Shown here: in pieces, positions 1-8,794 of the stretch | How positions within the stretch are numbered: the first letter of the stretch is position 1 | Layout of the letters: the number at the start of each line of letters is the position of its first letter | Source of the DNA: Candidatus Omnitrophota bacterium | GTDB lineage: Bacteria > Omnitrophota > Gorgyraeia > Gygaellales > Profunditerraquicolaceae | DNA: 32,220 nucleotides | Assembly (NCBI GenBank): GCA_026387475.1 | Contig: JAPLLN010000045.1 | Location: 1-32,220 of the forward strand | Reading direction: 5' to 3' | The notes under the pieces: model-generated | The model's input: only the letters and a program-made list of their open reading frames with translations | What the model was told of the DNA's origin: nothing | Databases searched by the model: none | Position numbers and translations under genes: made by a program

Positions 1-2
1 AG

Positions 3-788
3 ACCGGGCACGCCGAAGCAGTCGAGATCGAATTCGATCCTTCTAAGGTTTCATTTAAAGAATTGCTGGATGTATTTTGGCAGATACATGATCCGACTAC
101 GCCTAACCGCCAGGGACCGGACGTAGGGTCGCAATACCGCTCGGCGATCTTTTATCATAATGACGAACAGAAAAATCTGGCTATTGATTCAAGGGATGCG
201 CTGATAAAGTCCAAGGCTTATAATGTTCCGATAGTGACCGAGATCGTTCCGGTTAAGGAATTTTATCCCGCGGAGGAATACCATCAGCGGTATTATGAGA
301 AGCACGGCATAAAACACGGATGCGCGGTGCCTATCAAGAAGAAGGCCCTGACTATCAGTATTTATAACGCTGAGACCGGTAAGACCGAACAAGTGGATAA
401 AATCATCAAGACTGACGCGGAGTGGAAGAAGATACTCACCCCGGATCAATTCCGCATAACTCGCTTGGGAGAGACCGAACGGCCGAATACCGGGATGTGC
501 GACCTGCCTAAAAAAGTCGGGCTCTATAAATGCGTTTGTTGCGGGACGGATCTATTTGCCGTGGGTACAAAATTTGAGTCCGGCACGGGTTGGCCGAGTT
601 TTTATCAGCCGGTTTCGGAATTAAATATCATCGAGCGGAAAGATAATAACTTCGGGATGCATAGGACCGAAGTGCTTTGTGCCCGTTGCGAGGCGCATCT
701 GGGGCATGTGTTTGATGACGGCCCGCCGCCCACTGGAAAACGTTATTGCATAAATTCGCTGGCGCTTAAATTTGAACCGGGTAAATAA
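3..788 (+). CDS. msrAB: Peptide methionine sulfoxide reductase MsrA/MsrB fusion, 5'-truncated by window edge
   Basis: Frame is open from nt 3 ([53 protein letters not shown], MsrA), followed by MsrB ([52 protein letters not shown]). Confidence 0.95.
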   Translation, partial: TGHAEAVEIEFDPSKVSFKELLDVFWQIHDPTTPNRQGPDVGSQYRSAIFYHNDEQKNLAIDSRDALIKSKAYNVPIVTEIVPVKEFYPAEEYHQRYYEKHGIKHGCAVPIKKKALTISIYNAETGKTEQVDKIIKTDAEWKKILTPDQFRITRLGETERPNTGMCDLPKKVGLYKCVCCGTDLFAVGTKFESGTGWPSFYQPVSELNIIERKDNNFGMHRTEVLCARCEAHLGHVFDDGPPPTGKRYCINSLALKFEPGK

Positions 789-815
789 AAGTTTATTCAC
801 AGGAAGGAGGAGCCC

Positions 816-1757
816 TTGAATAGAAAATTAATGATCATAGTCGCGGTAATCGTCGCAATATTTGCCGTGGGGATCATCAAGGATCAGGTGATAAGAGGCA
901 TAGTCACGGTCTCGGCGACAGGCATGACCGGAGCTCCGGTGCATATGGACGGATTATCTTTGGGCCTCTTCAATCAGACGGTGCGCATATCAGGCTTAAG
1001 GGTTTATAATCCGAAGGGTTTCCCCCGGGGTATACTTGTGGATATACCCAAGATAAAGGTAAGTATTGACCTGGGCGCTTTGTTTAAGAAAAGGTTGCAT
1101 CTTAAGGAAGTCGAATTTGATCTTAAGGAGATGATCCTGGTAAAAAATAAAGACGGGGTGCTGAACGTAGACGCGCTTAAGGTCACAAAGGAGACGGGTA
1201 AGAAAGAGGAACCTAAGGAGGCTATGCCTATGCAAATCGATGAATTACGATTAAGCATCGGCAGGATTATCGTTAAGGATTACACCGGCCCAAAGCCCAT
1301 AATTGAAGTCCACGATATTAACAGCAAGAAGATTTCCAAGAATATTACCAGCGCCCATCAATTAGTGATGTTGGTTTTAATGGAAGGTATGAAGTCTGCC
1401 GGAATAAGAGGCGCCCAGATGTACGCAGTTTCGGCTCTGGCTGGCGTGGCGATGCTTCCGGTAGCCGCGGGATTTACTCTGGCGGGAAAGGACAGCGCGA
1501 CGCAAGATTTCAAGTCGAGCGAAGCGGCTGTTTTTAATGCAGGGCTTAAGGCCTTGGATTATTTAGGCAGGGTCACCAGGGAAGACTGGCAGGCGCGCGC
1601 CATAGAGGCGGAGGTCGATTCTGCGAGTATCGCCCTGAAGATATCTAAGAGTGAAACGAAGAAGACGCGCGTCACGGTCTCTGCCAGAAAATTCCTGATG
1701 CCTAAGCCTGAAATCGCAGCGGGGATAATTTATCAGATATCGGAAAAGGTCAGGTAG
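816..1757 (+). CDS. AsmA-like membrane-anchored envelope protein (conserved hypothetical)
   Basis: TTG start with strong SD (aggaaggagg); single N-terminal TM; AsmA/DUF748-like pattern 'V.ISGLRVYNPKGFP..ILVDIPKIKVSIDLGALFKKRLHLKEVEFDLKEMILVKNKDGVLNVDAL'. Confidence 0.7.
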   Translation: MNRKLMIIVAVIVAIFAVGIIKDQVIRGIVTVSATGMTGAPVHMDGLSLGLFNQTVRISGLRVYNPKGFPRGILVDIPKIKVSIDLGALFKKRLHLKEVEFDLKEMILVKNKDGVLNVDALKVTKETGKKEEPKEAMPMQIDELRLSIGRIIVKDYTGPKPIIEVHDINSKKISKNITSAHQLVMLVLMEGMKSAGIRGAQMYAVSALAGVAMLPVAAGFTLAGKDSATQDFKSSEAAVFNAGLKALDYLGRVTREDWQARAIEAEVDSASIALKISKSETKKTRVTVSARKFLMPKPEIAAGIIYQISEKVR

Positions 1758-1774
1758 CTAAAAAGGAGGAGAGC

Positions 1775-2161
1775 ATGGTCAAAAGAATCGGAGTTTTAGC
1801 CGTAGCGGGATTACTCATCACCAACCTTTACGGATGTATATTATTAGCCGGGGCTGCCGGCGGAGCGGGGACAGCGGTTTGGATAGGAGATAAACTTAGC
1901 GACCAGGTGAATGTTTCTTATGACCGGGCAATTAATGCAACACGTTCAGCGCTACGTTCGATGAAAATCGAGATCACTAAAGAGTCTAAGGGCACGGATG
2001 TGGCGCAGTTCCTTGCTAAATATTCCGACGGCAAACAGATCTGGATAGATATCCGGCCGATAACAGAAAATAGCTCAAAGGTAGATGTGCGCGTAGGCAG
2101 GCTTTCGCCTGATAAAGCGGCAGCAGATAAGATCATGAAACAGATCAAGCGTTATCTGTAA
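1775..2161 (+). CDS. DUF3568-like lipoprotein
   Basis: Lipobox-like LITNLYGC; compact domain with 'SYDRAINATRSALRSMKIEITKESKGTDVAQFLAKYSDGKQIWIDIRPITENSSKVDVRVG', DUF3568-like; SD aaaaggagg. Confidence 0.7.
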   Translation: MVKRIGVLAVAGLLITNLYGCILLAGAAGGAGTAVWIGDKLSDQVNVSYDRAINATRSALRSMKIEITKESKGTDVAQFLAKYSDGKQIWIDIRPITENSSKVDVRVGRLSPDKAAADKIMKQIKRYL

Positions 2162-2164
2162 CTT

Positions 2165-3226
2165 ATGAAAAAACTACTCAAGATATTTATCTGGATAATC
2201 GCTGTTTTCCTGGTTATTTTTGTCTCTGCCAGTGTTTATATCGCATTTAACGGTAAGCAGTTAGTGGTCGATCAGATCGAAAAGAACTTGAAGATGAAGA
2301 CGACCCTGGAAAAGATATCGCTAAGCATGCCTCTTAGCGTGCATCTGACCGGGCTTAAGATCGGGGATCTGTTTAAGGCGGACAAAATAAGCATTTCCCC
2401 GAATATCTTCAGTCTTTTCCCCGGCAAATTAGTTTTAGGGAGCGTTACCTTGGTCAATCCCGAGGTCACGCTGGTCCAGGATGCCGATGGTAAATTAAAT
2501 ATACCGAAGCTGGAAGGCGGAGGAGGCGCGCCTCCGGTAATGATTACCGGGTTGACGGTGGAAAACGGAAAAATCAATTTTACCGATAAAAAAGTAAGCC
2601 CTGAAGGCCTCACAACAATACTCTCCGGAGTAAACGGCCGTATATCCAAAGTGATGATGCCGCTTACTTCGCTTAACGCGGACTTTAATCTGGACGCGCA
2701 GGTGCAGAGTGCAGAGAACAAGAGGGTAGGAGACCTGTCTTTGAAGGGGTGGATCGATTTCCGGCGCAAGGATATGGACGCGGAGTTCAAGGTCAAAGAC
2801 CTGGACGCAGTTTACTTCGAGCCTTACTACGGGGATTTTCTTTCGCAGAAGAAATTACTGACAGCTAACCTTAATCTTACTTCCGCATTCAAGGCCCAGA
2901 ATAATGACCTGAATATTGATACGGATTTACGGTTGTCTAACCTGACCTATGCCCCGGAGGAGCCGCAGGCGCAGGGTGAAGTCAGTGTTTTCAGTTTTGA
3001 AAAACAGGCGCTGGACCTGTTCACGGATAAAGAGGGGAATCTGAAACTCGAATTTAATATTGAAACTAAATTAGACAAGCCGGAACTCGGAGGAAAGAAA
3101 CTTAGGAAGGTAATCCTTGCCGCGGCAGCCAAGAATCTCATCAACCAGAACCCCGGTGACGTATACGAAAAGGTGATGGATATCGGCAAGCAATTCGAGC
3201 AGTTGTTCAAGAAGAAGAAGGACTAA
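2165..3226 (+). CDS. AsmA family / DUF748-like protein
   Basis: N-terminal TM; 'SLSMPLSVHLTGLKIGDLFKADKISISPNIFSLFPGKLVLGSVTLVNPEVTLVQDADGKLNIPKL', typical AsmA/DUF748 repeat pattern. Confidence 0.7.
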   Translation: MKKLLKIFIWIIAVFLVIFVSASVYIAFNGKQLVVDQIEKNLKMKTTLEKISLSMPLSVHLTGLKIGDLFKADKISISPNIFSLFPGKLVLGSVTLVNPEVTLVQDADGKLNIPKLEGGGGAPPVMITGLTVENGKINFTDKKVSPEGLTTILSGVNGRISKVMMPLTSLNADFNLDAQVQSAENKRVGDLSLKGWIDFRRKDMDAEFKVKDLDAVYFEPYYGDFLSQKKLLTANLNLTSAFKAQNNDLNIDTDLRLSNLTYAPEEPQAQGEVSVFSFEKQALDLFTDKEGNLKLEFNIETKLDKPELGGKKLRKVILAAAAKNLINQNPGDVYEKVMDIGKQFEQLFKKKKD

Positions 3227-3279
3227 AATTATTAAAATTTATTTTGACAAAAGCGTAATTCGTGTATAATAAGGTTGAT

Positions 3280-3723
3280 ATGGAAAGACCCGCTTCGACA
3301 TTAGAGCCGGGGGTAATAAAGACTGCCCCCGCAGATATAAAGAAGAAGACACAGATCTTCGGCTACGAACTCCTGCTTGATCTTTATGATTGCAAGCCGG
3401 GGGTCTGCGATGATCTTGCCCTCTGTTACAAATTCCTCGATGAATTCGTGGAATACCTCGGAATGGAGAAACAGTCTCCGCCGAGCATCTTTTTCACCGA
3501 CGGCAAGCGTTTCCCGGATAAGGCCGGGCTCTCCGGCTGGGCGCCGCTGGTGGAAAGCTCCATTGTAATACACACGCTCACGGTCACGAATTTTATTTCC
3601 ATCGATGTTTATTGCTGCAAGGAATTCGATGTCGCAAAAGCCAAATCATTTGTCCGCAGGTTCTTCTCCCCCAAGCGCATAGATGAGCAATTCCTTCTGC
3701 GCGGCGTAGATTACTATAAATAA
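3280..3723 (+). CDS. S-adenosylmethionine decarboxylase (SpeD/SpeH)-like pyruvoyl-dependent decarboxylase
   Basis: 'GLSGWAPLVESSIVIHTLTVTNFISIDVYCC' aligns with the class-1 SpeH processing/catalytic block (ESxxxIH..DV..C). Start moved from 3262 to ATG 3280 because the upstream GTG overlaps a TATAAT box. Confidence 0.75.
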   Translation: MERPASTLEPGVIKTAPADIKKKTQIFGYELLLDLYDCKPGVCDDLALCYKFLDEFVEYLGMEKQSPPSIFFTDGKRFPDKAGLSGWAPLVESSIVIHTLTVTNFISIDVYCCKEFDVAKAKSFVRRFFSPKRIDEQFLLRGVDYYK

Positions 3724-3739
3724 GAAAAACAAACCAACG

Positions 3740-4135
3740 ATGAAGATCAATTGCAATAAATGTATCCGGATGCATCATTGCTGTGCTACCGGCGCCTGGG
3801 CCGATCTGGAAGAGGCGAAGAAAATATTAGAGCTTAAGCTGGGCGGGGAATTCTATCATCTTGAGAAAGATCCGGATTTCCCTTCGGGTTATAAGATCGG
3901 GACCAGCATAGGCTACAATCCCTGTACCTTTCTTACCAAAGACGGGCTCTGTTCCGTTCACATCGCGAAATACGCTTATAAGCCTAAGATGTGTATCGAG
4001 TTTCCTTATGAAAAGGGAAAACTTGCCCCGTATATTTACGACCTGTGCATAATGTACAAAAGAGCAAAGAATAAAGCTAAAAAACGCGCTGCCTCAAGGA
4101 GAAAGAATGTTTCGCGAAAAAATAAAAGTTCTTGA
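3740..4135 (+). CDS. YkgJ-like cysteine cluster protein
   Basis: Cys pattern 'INCNKCIRMHHCC ... YNPCTFLTKDGLCSVHIAKYAYKPKMCIEFP ... LCIMY' typical of the CxxCxxxCC zinc/iron-chelating family. Confidence 0.8.
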   Translation: MKINCNKCIRMHHCCATGAWADLEEAKKILELKLGGEFYHLEKDPDFPSGYKIGTSIGYNPCTFLTKDGLCSVHIAKYAYKPKMCIEFPYEKGKLAPYIYDLCIMYKRAKNKAKKRAASRRKNVSRKNKSS

Positions 4136-5057
4136 TTGCACCATAAGAGACGGGGGTCTTATGAACAATCATAAATTCGACCTGCGCTTTGTGCGCGAGG
4201 TCTATAAGGCCATCTCCGAGGCGGGCATTGATTATATGGAGATGGGCTACAAGAATTCCAAGAGGCTATTCGCGCCTAAGGATTTCGGCAAGTGGAAGTT
4301 TTGCGACGACGCCGACATAAGGGAAGTAATAAAAGGCGTAAAGTCCAAGACCAAGATCTCGGTCATGGTCGATGTCGACCGCGTGGATATCGAAGATGTG
4401 GTGCCTAAGAAAGATAGCCCCGTAGATATGATCCGGGTCGCTACTTACGTAAAAGACGTGGATAAGGCGATATTCCTGGCGAATCACTTCAGCGATAAGG
4501 GTTATGAGACTACCATCAATATTATGGCTATATCCCGCGCCCTTGATAATGAACTTAATGAGGCGCTGGAGCAGCTGGAAAAAGAGTGTAAGGCTAAAAT
4601 CGTCTATATTGTCGATAGTTTTGGTTCTCTGTATCAGGAGACCACCGAATTCCTGATCAAAAAAGCCAAAAATATCCTGAAATCCAAAGAAGTGGGGATG
4701 CACGCGCATAATAACCAGCAGCTCGCTTTCGGAAATACGATTGAGGCAATAATCCATGACGCGAATTACGTGGATTGCTCTATTTACGGCTTGGGGAGGG
4801 GAGCGGGTAATTGCCCCACCGAATTAATGCTGGGTTTCCTGAAAAATCCCAAATTCGATATCCGTCCTATCCTCGATGTGATTTCCAAGGAATTCGTCCC
4901 TCTGCAAAAAGAGATCGAGTGGGGTTATTTTATCCCTTACGCCATCACCGGTATACTTGACGAACACCCCCGTTCCGCCATCGCGCTGCGCGACAGCGAC
5001 AAAAAAGAAAATTACCGCGAGTTTTACGAGGGCCTGGTGGGAGAGGGCGAGGATTAA
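4107..5057 (+). CDS. DRE-TIM/HMGL-like aldolase catalytic domain protein
   Basis: 'VLDCTIRDGGLMNNHKFD' N-terminal motif and 'VGMHAHNNQQLAFGNTIEAI' metal-binding HxHN motif; overlaps the ykgJ-like gene by 29 nt. Confidence 0.8.
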   Translation: MFREKIKVLDCTIRDGGLMNNHKFDLRFVREVYKAISEAGIDYMEMGYKNSKRLFAPKDFGKWKFCDDADIREVIKGVKSKTKISVMVDVDRVDIEDVVPKKDSPVDMIRVATYVKDVDKAIFLANHFSDKGYETTINIMAISRALDNELNEALEQLEKECKAKIVYIVDSFGSLYQETTEFLIKKAKNILKSKEVGMHAHNNQQLAFGNTIEAIIHDANYVDCSIYGLGRGAGNCPTELMLGFLKNPKFDIRPILDVISKEFVPLQKEIEWGYFIPYAITGILDEHPRSAIALRDSDKKENYREFYEGLVGEGED

Positions 5058-5708
5058 GTGAAGGTCTCCGAATTTAGACTACTCCCGATCATAGCTATTT
5101 TGCGCGGCATTAAAGAGGATCAAATCGAGCCGCTCTGCGAAGAGATGATCTCCGCCGGTATTAAAACCGTAGAGATCACCATGAATACCAAGGGCGCGCC
5201 GGCGTTGATCAAGAAAGCGGTCAAGTTTTCCTCGGGCCGGCTTACTGTCGGAGCGGGTACGGTCTTAGATAAAAAAAGTTTAAAAGCTGCGCTGGATGCC
5301 GGGGCGACCTTTATCGTCACCCCGGTTTTGATAAATGATGTCATGGGCTACTGCGTTAAGCATAAGATCCCCGTTTTCCCCGGGGCATTGACCCCTACGG
5401 AAATATACGCGGCGTGGTTGGCGGGCGCTACTATGGTAAAAGTCTTTCCGGCCAAGGTTTTCGGGCCGTCTTATATAAAGGAAGTAAAGGGGCCGCTGGA
5501 TAAGATCGAGCTTTTGGCCTGCGCCGGGGTGACACCCGGGAATCTGGGTGAATATTTCGCAGCGGGTGTAAGCGCGGTAACTTTCGGGGCAAGCGTCTTT
5601 AAAAAAGAGTGGCTTAAGGCAAAAGATTATAAAAGTATCGGCGATCTTATGAAAGAATATGTCTCAAGTTTTAAGGAGGTAGCGGGTAATGGCAAGATCT
5701 CTGGATAA
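5058..5708 (+). CDS. eda: 2-dehydro-3-deoxyphosphogluconate (KDPG/KHG) aldolase family protein
   Basis: GTG start; 'LPIIAILRGIKEDQIEPLCEEMISAGIKTVEITMNT', 'VGAGTVLDKKSLKAALDAGATFIVTPVL', 'PVFPGALTPTEIYAAWLAGATMVKVFPA', family signatures. Confidence 0.88.
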   Translation: MKVSEFRLLPIIAILRGIKEDQIEPLCEEMISAGIKTVEITMNTKGAPALIKKAVKFSSGRLTVGAGTVLDKKSLKAALDAGATFIVTPVLINDVMGYCVKHKIPVFPGALTPTEIYAAWLAGATMVKVFPAKVFGPSYIKEVKGPLDKIELLACAGVTPGNLGEYFAAGVSAVTFGASVFKKEWLKAKDYKSIGDLMKEYVSSFKEVAGNGKISG

Positions 5709-6330
5709 TATCGAGCAGAAAATGAAGGAATTGGATACGAATTCGCTGCGTTATCATATTTTAGAAAACGCCAAGAGCTTTAAGACTTCCTGGGTGGAGT
5801 TAGGCAGGGCTCTGTATACCGTCTGGAAAGATAAGATGTATAAAGATTGGGGATACGGCACGCTGGACGCTTATACAGGTAAGGAGATCGGCATTAGGAA
5901 GCAGACCGCGATGAAATTACTGAAATCATACTATTTTCTGGAGAAGGAAGAGCCGCATTATTTGAGGCCGGATTACGTAAATTCGGCGGACGCCGCGACT
6001 GTGCCGGGTTATGAGTCTATCGATGTCCTGCGCCTGGCAAAATCCAAGAAAGGGCTGGATGCCGAAGACTATTCCAACCTGAAAAAAGAGATCTTTGAAA
6101 AGGGGAAGGATTACCGCGAGGTAAGGAAAGACCTGACGACTATGATGCGCCAGAGGATGGAGCTTGAACCGGAAGAGGCGCTTAAGAATAAGAGGTTGAG
6201 CACGGTGCGCAGGTTCCTGGGGACCCTTAGGGCCCTGAAACAGGAGTGCGAGATGTCCAAGCTGCTCCCGGCGCCCCTGATCAAGGAGGCTGCCAGCTTG
6301 ATCAAGAAATTCGAGGAAGAGCTCGGGTAG
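5689..6330 (+). CDS. Conserved hypothetical protein, mostly helical
   Basis: 213-aa ORF with good SD (aaggagg) overlapping eda by 20 nt; charged/helical composition; no family recognised. Confidence 0.7.
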   Translation: MARSLDNIEQKMKELDTNSLRYHILENAKSFKTSWVELGRALYTVWKDKMYKDWGYGTLDAYTGKEIGIRKQTAMKLLKSYYFLEKEEPHYLRPDYVNSADAATVPGYESIDVLRLAKSKKGLDAEDYSNLKKEIFEKGKDYREVRKDLTTMMRQRMELEPEEALKNKRLSTVRRFLGTLRALKQECEMSKLLPAPLIKEAASLIKKFEEELG

Positions 6331-6341
6331 GATAGATTTTA

Positions 6342-6370
6342 TTGACTCAAAACGCAAACTGTTGTATAAT
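6342..6370 (+). promoter_or_regulatory. Sigma70-like promoter for rpsO-pnp
   Basis: TTGACT (6342-6347), 17-nt spacer, TATAAT (6365-6370). Confidence 0.75.
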
Positions 6371-6406
6371 AGCACAATTACAGAGAAGTGATAGGAGGTG
6401 AAGAGA

Positions 6407-6676
6407 TTGGTTTTGGTAAAGGAAAGAAAAACAAAAATAATCGACGATTTTAAGGTCCATGCCCGCGATACGGGCTCGGCCGAAGTTCAAATCGCAATTT
6501 TAACCGAGAGAATCAATACGCTTGGGGATCACTTCAAGGCCCACAAGAAGGATTTCCATTCTCGCCGCGGGCTGCTTACTATGGTAGGCAAGCGCCGCAG
6601 ACTCCTCAATTATCTCAAGTCCAAGGATATCAAGAAGTACGAAGGCATCCTGGAAAAGCTTAGCTTGAGAAAGTAA
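6407..6676 (+). CDS. rpsO: 30S ribosomal protein S15
   Basis: '[57 protein letters not shown]', S15. The GTG at 6398 overlaps the SD AGGAGGTG, so in-frame TTG 6407 (8-nt spacing) is the better start. Confidence 0.95.
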   Translation: MVLVKERKTKIIDDFKVHARDTGSAEVQIAILTERINTLGDHFKAHKKDFHSRRGLLTMVGKRRRLLNYLKSKDIKKYEGILEKLSLRK

Positions 6677-6708
6677 ACCGAGGTTCAATACAAAAAGGAA
6701 GACATTTT

Positions 6709-8793
6709 ATGCAAGGAAATAACCTTAAGGTAAAGTTCGGCTCAAATGACATCATTTTAGAAACCGGCAGGATCGCCAAGCAGGCTAACGGCTCGATCAC
6801 TATCTCTTGCGGCGGGACCGTGGTTCTGGTCACCGCGTGTATGTCCAAGGATATTAAGGAAGGAAGGGATTTCTTTCCTCTTACCGTGGAGTACCAGGAG
6901 AAGACGTACGCCGCAGGCAGAATTCCGGGAGGTTTCTTTAAAAGAGAAGGCAGGCCGTCCGAGAGCGAAATATTGACCTCAAGGTTGACTGACAGGCCGA
7001 TCAGGCCGTTATTTCCTAAGGGATTCTTAAACGAAGTCCAGGTTATGGCGATGGTCTTATCCAGCGACGGGGAGAATGACCCCGATGTATTAGCTGTGAC
7101 CGGGGCATCGGCGGCTTTATCCATTTCCGATATACCTTTTAACGGGCCTCTGGCGTGCTGCCGCGTAGGCCGCGTTGAGAATCAGTTGGTTTTAAATCCT
7201 ACTTACGCCCAGTTAGACAAAGCGGATTTAGATGTGGTCATCGCCGCAAATAAATCGGGTGTTGTGATGCTGGAATCCAAGGCGCAGGAAGTTTCAGAAG
7301 ACGATTATTTAGCCGCGGTGAAGTTCGGCTATGAGAATCTGCAGTCGTTGATCACTTTGCAGGAAGAATTCACCCGCAAATTCGGCAAACCTAAGGCTAA
7401 GGTCGATTTGAAGATCTTGGACCCGGCGCTGGTAAAGAAACTTGAAGAGTTGGCAAAAGATAAATTAAAGACAGTCTATGACCTGCCCAAAAAAGAAGAG
7501 CGCGAAGATGCGGTAGATGCTTTAGCTAAAGAATTGGAAGTAAAGCTTGTCGCCGAGGGATTTGTGGCGGCGGATATAAAAATGGGGCTGCAGGATGTGG
7601 AGCAGGATCAGGTCAGAAGGATGATCCTTGACGAGCATAAACGTTTTGACGGCCGCGGATTTAAAGATATCCGGCCGATCTCCTGCGAAGTAGCGGTCTT
7701 GCCCCGCACTCACGGATCGAGTTTATTTACCCGCGGGCAGACGCAGAGTTTAGCCGTAACCACATTAGGCACCGGCGACGACGAGCAGATGATCGAGGCC
7801 TTAGAGGGCGAGAAATATAAATCTTTTATGCTGCATTATAACTTTCCGTCTTTTAGCGTCGGCGAAACCAAGCCGATACGCGGACCGGGAAGGCGCGAAA
7901 TAGGGCACGGCGCGTTAGCAGAGCGCGCGCTGTTAGCGGTTATGCCCGGTAAAGATAAATTTCCTTATACCGTGAGAGTCGTTTCCGAAATACTTGAGTC
8001 TAACGGCTCATCGAGCATGGCCTCGGTGTGCGCCGCGACGTTATCATTAATGGACGCAGGTGTCCCCATAAGGGATGCAGTCGGCGGAGTCGCCTTAGGT
8101 TTAGTCAAAGAAGGCAAAAAAGCAGTGATCATTACCGATATCGCCGGATTAGAGGATCATTTCGGAGATATGGATTTTAAAGTAGCGGGTACAAAGAAGG
8201 GGATCACCGCGGTCCAGCTGGATCTAAAGATTGACGGCATCTCCATCGACCTGTTAAGGGATTGCCTCGCGCAGTCCAAAGAGGGGAGATTATTTATTCT
8301 GGATAAAATGGCGACGGCGCTTACTGCGCCGCGCGAAGCTTTATCCAGCTATGCCCCGCGCATTGAAGTCATTAAGATCAATACCGAAAAGATCGGCGCA
8401 GTCATCGGCCCGGGCGGTAAGACCATTAAAGGTATTATCGCAGCCACCGGCGCTTCCGTTGATATTCAGGATGACGGCACGGTCCTCATCGGCTCGACTG
8501 ACGCGGCCAAGTCTGCGCAGGCGATACAGATGATCAAGGCTATTACCGATGATGTCGAAGTCGGGCACATCTATATAGGAAAGGTCAAGCGCATCACTAA
8601 TTTCGGCGCATTCGTTGAGATCGCTCCCGGCAAAGACGGGTTGGTCCATGTTTCGGAGCTTTCGGATAAATTTGTCAAGACCGTCGAAGAAGTGCTTAAG
8701 ATCGGCGATGAAGTCAAGGTCAAGGTCATCGGTATCGATGAGCTGGGCCGGGTCAAATTAAGCAAGAAGCAGGCGGATCAACCAGCAAGTTAA
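6709..8793 (+). CDS. pnp: Polyribonucleotide nucleotidyltransferase (PNPase)
   Basis: Two RNase PH domains, KH (IGAVIGPGGKTIKGI) and S1 (VGHIYIGKVKRITNFGAFVEIAPGKDGLVHVSEL). Confidence 0.97.
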   Translation: MQGNNLKVKFGSNDIILETGRIAKQANGSITISCGGTVVLVTACMSKDIKEGRDFFPLTVEYQEKTYAAGRIPGGFFKREGRPSESEILTSRLTDRPIRPLFPKGFLNEVQVMAMVLSSDGENDPDVLAVTGASAALSISDIPFNGPLACCRVGRVENQLVLNPTYAQLDKADLDVVIAANKSGVVMLESKAQEVSEDDYLAAVKFGYENLQSLITLQEEFTRKFGKPKAKVDLKILDPALVKKLEELAKDKLKTVYDLPKKEEREDAVDALAKELEVKLVAEGFVAADIKMGLQDVEQDQVRRMILDEHKRFDGRGFKDIRPISCEVAVLPRTHGSSLFTRGQTQSLAVTTLGTGDDEQMIEALEGEKYKSFMLHYNFPSFSVGETKPIRGPGRREIGHGALAERALLAVMPGKDKFPYTVRVVSEILESNGSSSMASVCAATLSLMDAGVPIRDAVGGVALGLVKEGKKAVIITDIAGLEDHFGDMDFKVAGTKKGITAVQLDLKIDGISIDLLRDCLAQSKEGRLFILDKMATALTAPREALSSYAPRIEVIKINTEKIGAVIGPGGKTIKGIIAATGASVDIQDDGTVLIGSTDAAKSAQAIQMIKAITDDVEVGHIYIGKVKRITNFGAFVEIAPGKDGLVHVSELSDKFVKTVEEVLKIGDEVKVKVIGIDELGRVKLSKKQADQPAS

Positions 8794-8794
8794 G

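Noticed and set aside
2272-2796. 174-aa minus-strand ORF
   Set aside because: Antisense shadow of the AsmA-like gene; no SD or domain signal.
4266-4757. 163-aa minus-strand ORF
   Set aside because: Antisense to the DRE-TIM aldolase, whose conserved motifs support the + strand.
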